Under the pieces are notes generated by a model, which was given only the letters and a program-made list of their open reading frames with translations, searched no databases and was not told the DNA's origin. From Polaromonas sp. (GTDB lineage Bacteria; Pseudomonadota; Gammaproteobacteria; Burkholderiales; Burkholderiaceae_C), in contig PNML01000030.1 in the NCBI GenBank assembly GCA_013823635.1, forward strand, positions 1 through 33,191: a stretch of 33,191 nucleotides of DNA, given 5' to 3'. Below are positions 32,701 through 33,191 of the stretch, one piece after another. Each line of letters opens with the position of its first letter. Within the stretch, counting starts at the first letter, position 1. A program made the translations under genes and the position numbers.

Positions 32701-33191
32701 CACCATGGCCACCAGCCGGTGCTCGGCCACGGGCCGGGTTTGCAGCGCCACCAGCCGCCGCGCCTTGGCCACCACGGCCAGGGCCTGGCGCTGGATCAGT
32801 CGGGGCTCGCCCGGTGTGGGGCCTTGGGCCGTGGTGATCACGGGGTCGATGGCCCCGGCGGCTTCGGGTTGCGCCAGGTAAAACGGCACGTCGGAGGTGG
32901 ACAGCCCGTGGGCCGCGCCGTCCCAGGCCGCCTCGTCGCCCGAACGAAACGGCTGCGTGGCCAGCATGGGCACCCGCCAGCGGGCCAGCAATGGCTGCAT
33001 GGCCGCGGCCTGCGGGGTGAACTGGTGCAACACCAGCAGCGCCGGGTGGGGTTGGCGCAGGGTGTTGGTGCCCGCGTTGGTGCCAGAGTGGTTGGCGATG
33101 GGGGTGGCGTTGGGGGCGGGCAACTCCAGCACCTCGGCCAGGCTCTGCGGTGTGGTCTGCTGGCCAAACACCGCGTAGGCCCACAGCCCTT
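29746..33191 (-). CDS. cobN: CobN-family cobaltochelatase large subunit, 5' end outside window, with C-terminal membrane anchor
   Basis: At least 1,141 residues are present and the frame stays open to the window edge, so the N-terminus lies beyond it. CobN is the large, corrin-binding subunit that inserts cobalt into hydrogenobyrinic diamide with AAA+ partners CobS/CobT or ChlI/ChlD-like proteins. Key stretches are NYPPGGKHFGASFLNVPRSL, ALIHFGTHGTQEWANGKSRG, IVDNLGEALTAKRRGRALLV, VLLSVTGSYRDQFPALMAL and HPGWLQAQKAEGYAGTLQ. After a full family C-terminus comes a Pro/Ala/Gln-rich linker of ~60 residues and one membrane helix (LVGVLMLLVLVGGAAHQLL) with a basic end. Such anchored CobN relatives include HmuS-like heme dechelatases; the cobalamin context here favours a cobalt role. 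No partner ATPase gene is in the window. Confidence 0.92.
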   Translation of the reverse strand, partial: GLWAYAVFGQQTTPQSLAEVLELPAPNATPIANHSGTNAGTNTLRQPHPALLVLHQFTPQAAAMQPLLARWRVPMLATQPFRSGDEAAWDGAAHGLSTSDVPFYLAQPEAAGAIDPVITTAQGPTPGEPRLIQRQALAVVAKARRLVALQTRPVAEHRLVAMVYNYPPGGKHFGASFLNVPRSLEAVSQGLADAGYRTRRVPESDWIAGLQPLLAAYYPSADLLGLLRSGQAAAWPLARYLARWQALPEAVRTRMLAHWGPPERSRYVVQWQGEPVFVVPRMQVGQLSVLPQPPREETLHNGQHPFMHKSKVPLSHHYLAVYQWAQDSADALIHFGTHGTQEWANGKSRGLDVHDDALLPLGDLPVVYPYIVDNLGEALTAKRRGRALLVSHRTPTFAPAGFEARMAQMHEVMHEWETVDEGPTRRALEKQLVAQFVEHQLHRDLGWSAERIAADFAGFLELLHPYLDQLAQSSQPKGLAVFGRVPTPEQRSQTILQALRKPLIDALGEDIDEAFLIRHDSVATSRPARWLAVALQDAQAASTLDLRPALAEPAAGPVRADDHVPNRAARQPIDTPALLQLALRAQELERLLATEGEMPGLLAALRGQFVPAAYGGDPIRNPESLPTGRNLTGLDPSRLPTRQAYGVAQTLFNDWFKDHTARHGGQPPERMALSLWAGETLRHQGILEAQALVALGVRPVWDDTGRPIRVDTLSPAELGRPRVDVLLSVTGSYRDQFPALMALLDQAVAQVAAAEPGNTVARLTRQVATELRQRGVPGPQADTLARVRAFGNAVGDYGTGLAEAVQADGLQAEDQRLGQLFLQRMGQPYLAGEPVEGLGQGVAVQAFSAHLRRTDAAVLSRSSHLYAMVSSDDPFQYLGGLSAAARVAGRPQGLALHVSQLQDVGEAHTETARLAIAREMQSRYLHPGWLQAQKAEGYAGTLQVLKAVQFAWGWQSVSPDTVRSDHWQSFHDVLVRDKHSLGLPEWLRSHPQAYAQALERLVQAHRLGHWQADAATRQQLARLYQELTRQDPLPNELPGVRDWVAQQAPAARAGDPSTPVARAAMPAPRSQPPATVAVATQAPTPPVRQGVLLQRQPDADPPPAQSPLALALQQALVGVLMLLVLVGGAAHQLLRGQRPVLPLPAPA

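Overview
The window looks like chromosomal DNA of a betaproteobacterium in the Burkholderiales, most likely Comamonadaceae. The grounds are high GC, tightly packed genes with many ATGA-type overlaps, an aerobic cobalamin late pathway, an EpsE/EpsF/EpsG/EpsL-type exopolysaccharide (EPS) locus, and two degenerate copies of an AT-rich intergenic element of a kind I associate with that family. No rRNA, tRNA, CRISPR array, transposase or prophage gene was found.

Positions 1-1118 hold a HigBA-type toxin-antitoxin pair (minus strand) with a palindromic operator sitting on its promoter. The pair is bracketed by two 95-bp direct repeats (86/95 identical). Positions 1161-4164 hold a plus-strand run of a J-domain-only protein and three proteins I do not recognise, two of them with very acidic tails; this is the best candidate for an undescribed system. 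Then come serB (plus), and on the minus strand an aminotransferase, a 56-residue membrane protein and a TrpB2-type tryptophan synthase beta chain. An HDOD protein and endonuclease III (nth) follow on the plus strand.

Positions 9588-16652 (plus) encode EPS export and assembly: outer-membrane export protein, Wzz-like chain-length protein, its separate BY-kinase, a secreted clan GH-A glycosidase and an EpsL-like beta-barrel. The kinase carries two tandem 24-residue motifs with a 5-residue spacer, matching the MshEN cyclic-di-GMP receptor pattern. Positions 16669-23382 (minus, converging on the first block) encode polymer synthesis: WecG/TagA-type transferase, WecB epimerase, Wzx flippase, two GT2 transferases and a Wzy/ligase-type polymerase. 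Together the blocks form a Wzx/Wzy-dependent pathway, probably making a ManNAc-containing polymer. No initiating phosphoglycosyltransferase is present.

Positions 23379-33191 (minus) encode late cobalamin synthesis in transcription order: cobN (5' end outside the window), cobO, bluB, bioB, cbiB, cobC/cobD-type and cobQ. CobN has a C-terminal membrane anchor. The end of cobQ overlaps the start of wecG, so the cobalamin and EPS synthesis genes form one unbroken minus-strand run of 13 genes. The last ~26 codons of cbiB read through an AT-rich repeat copy.
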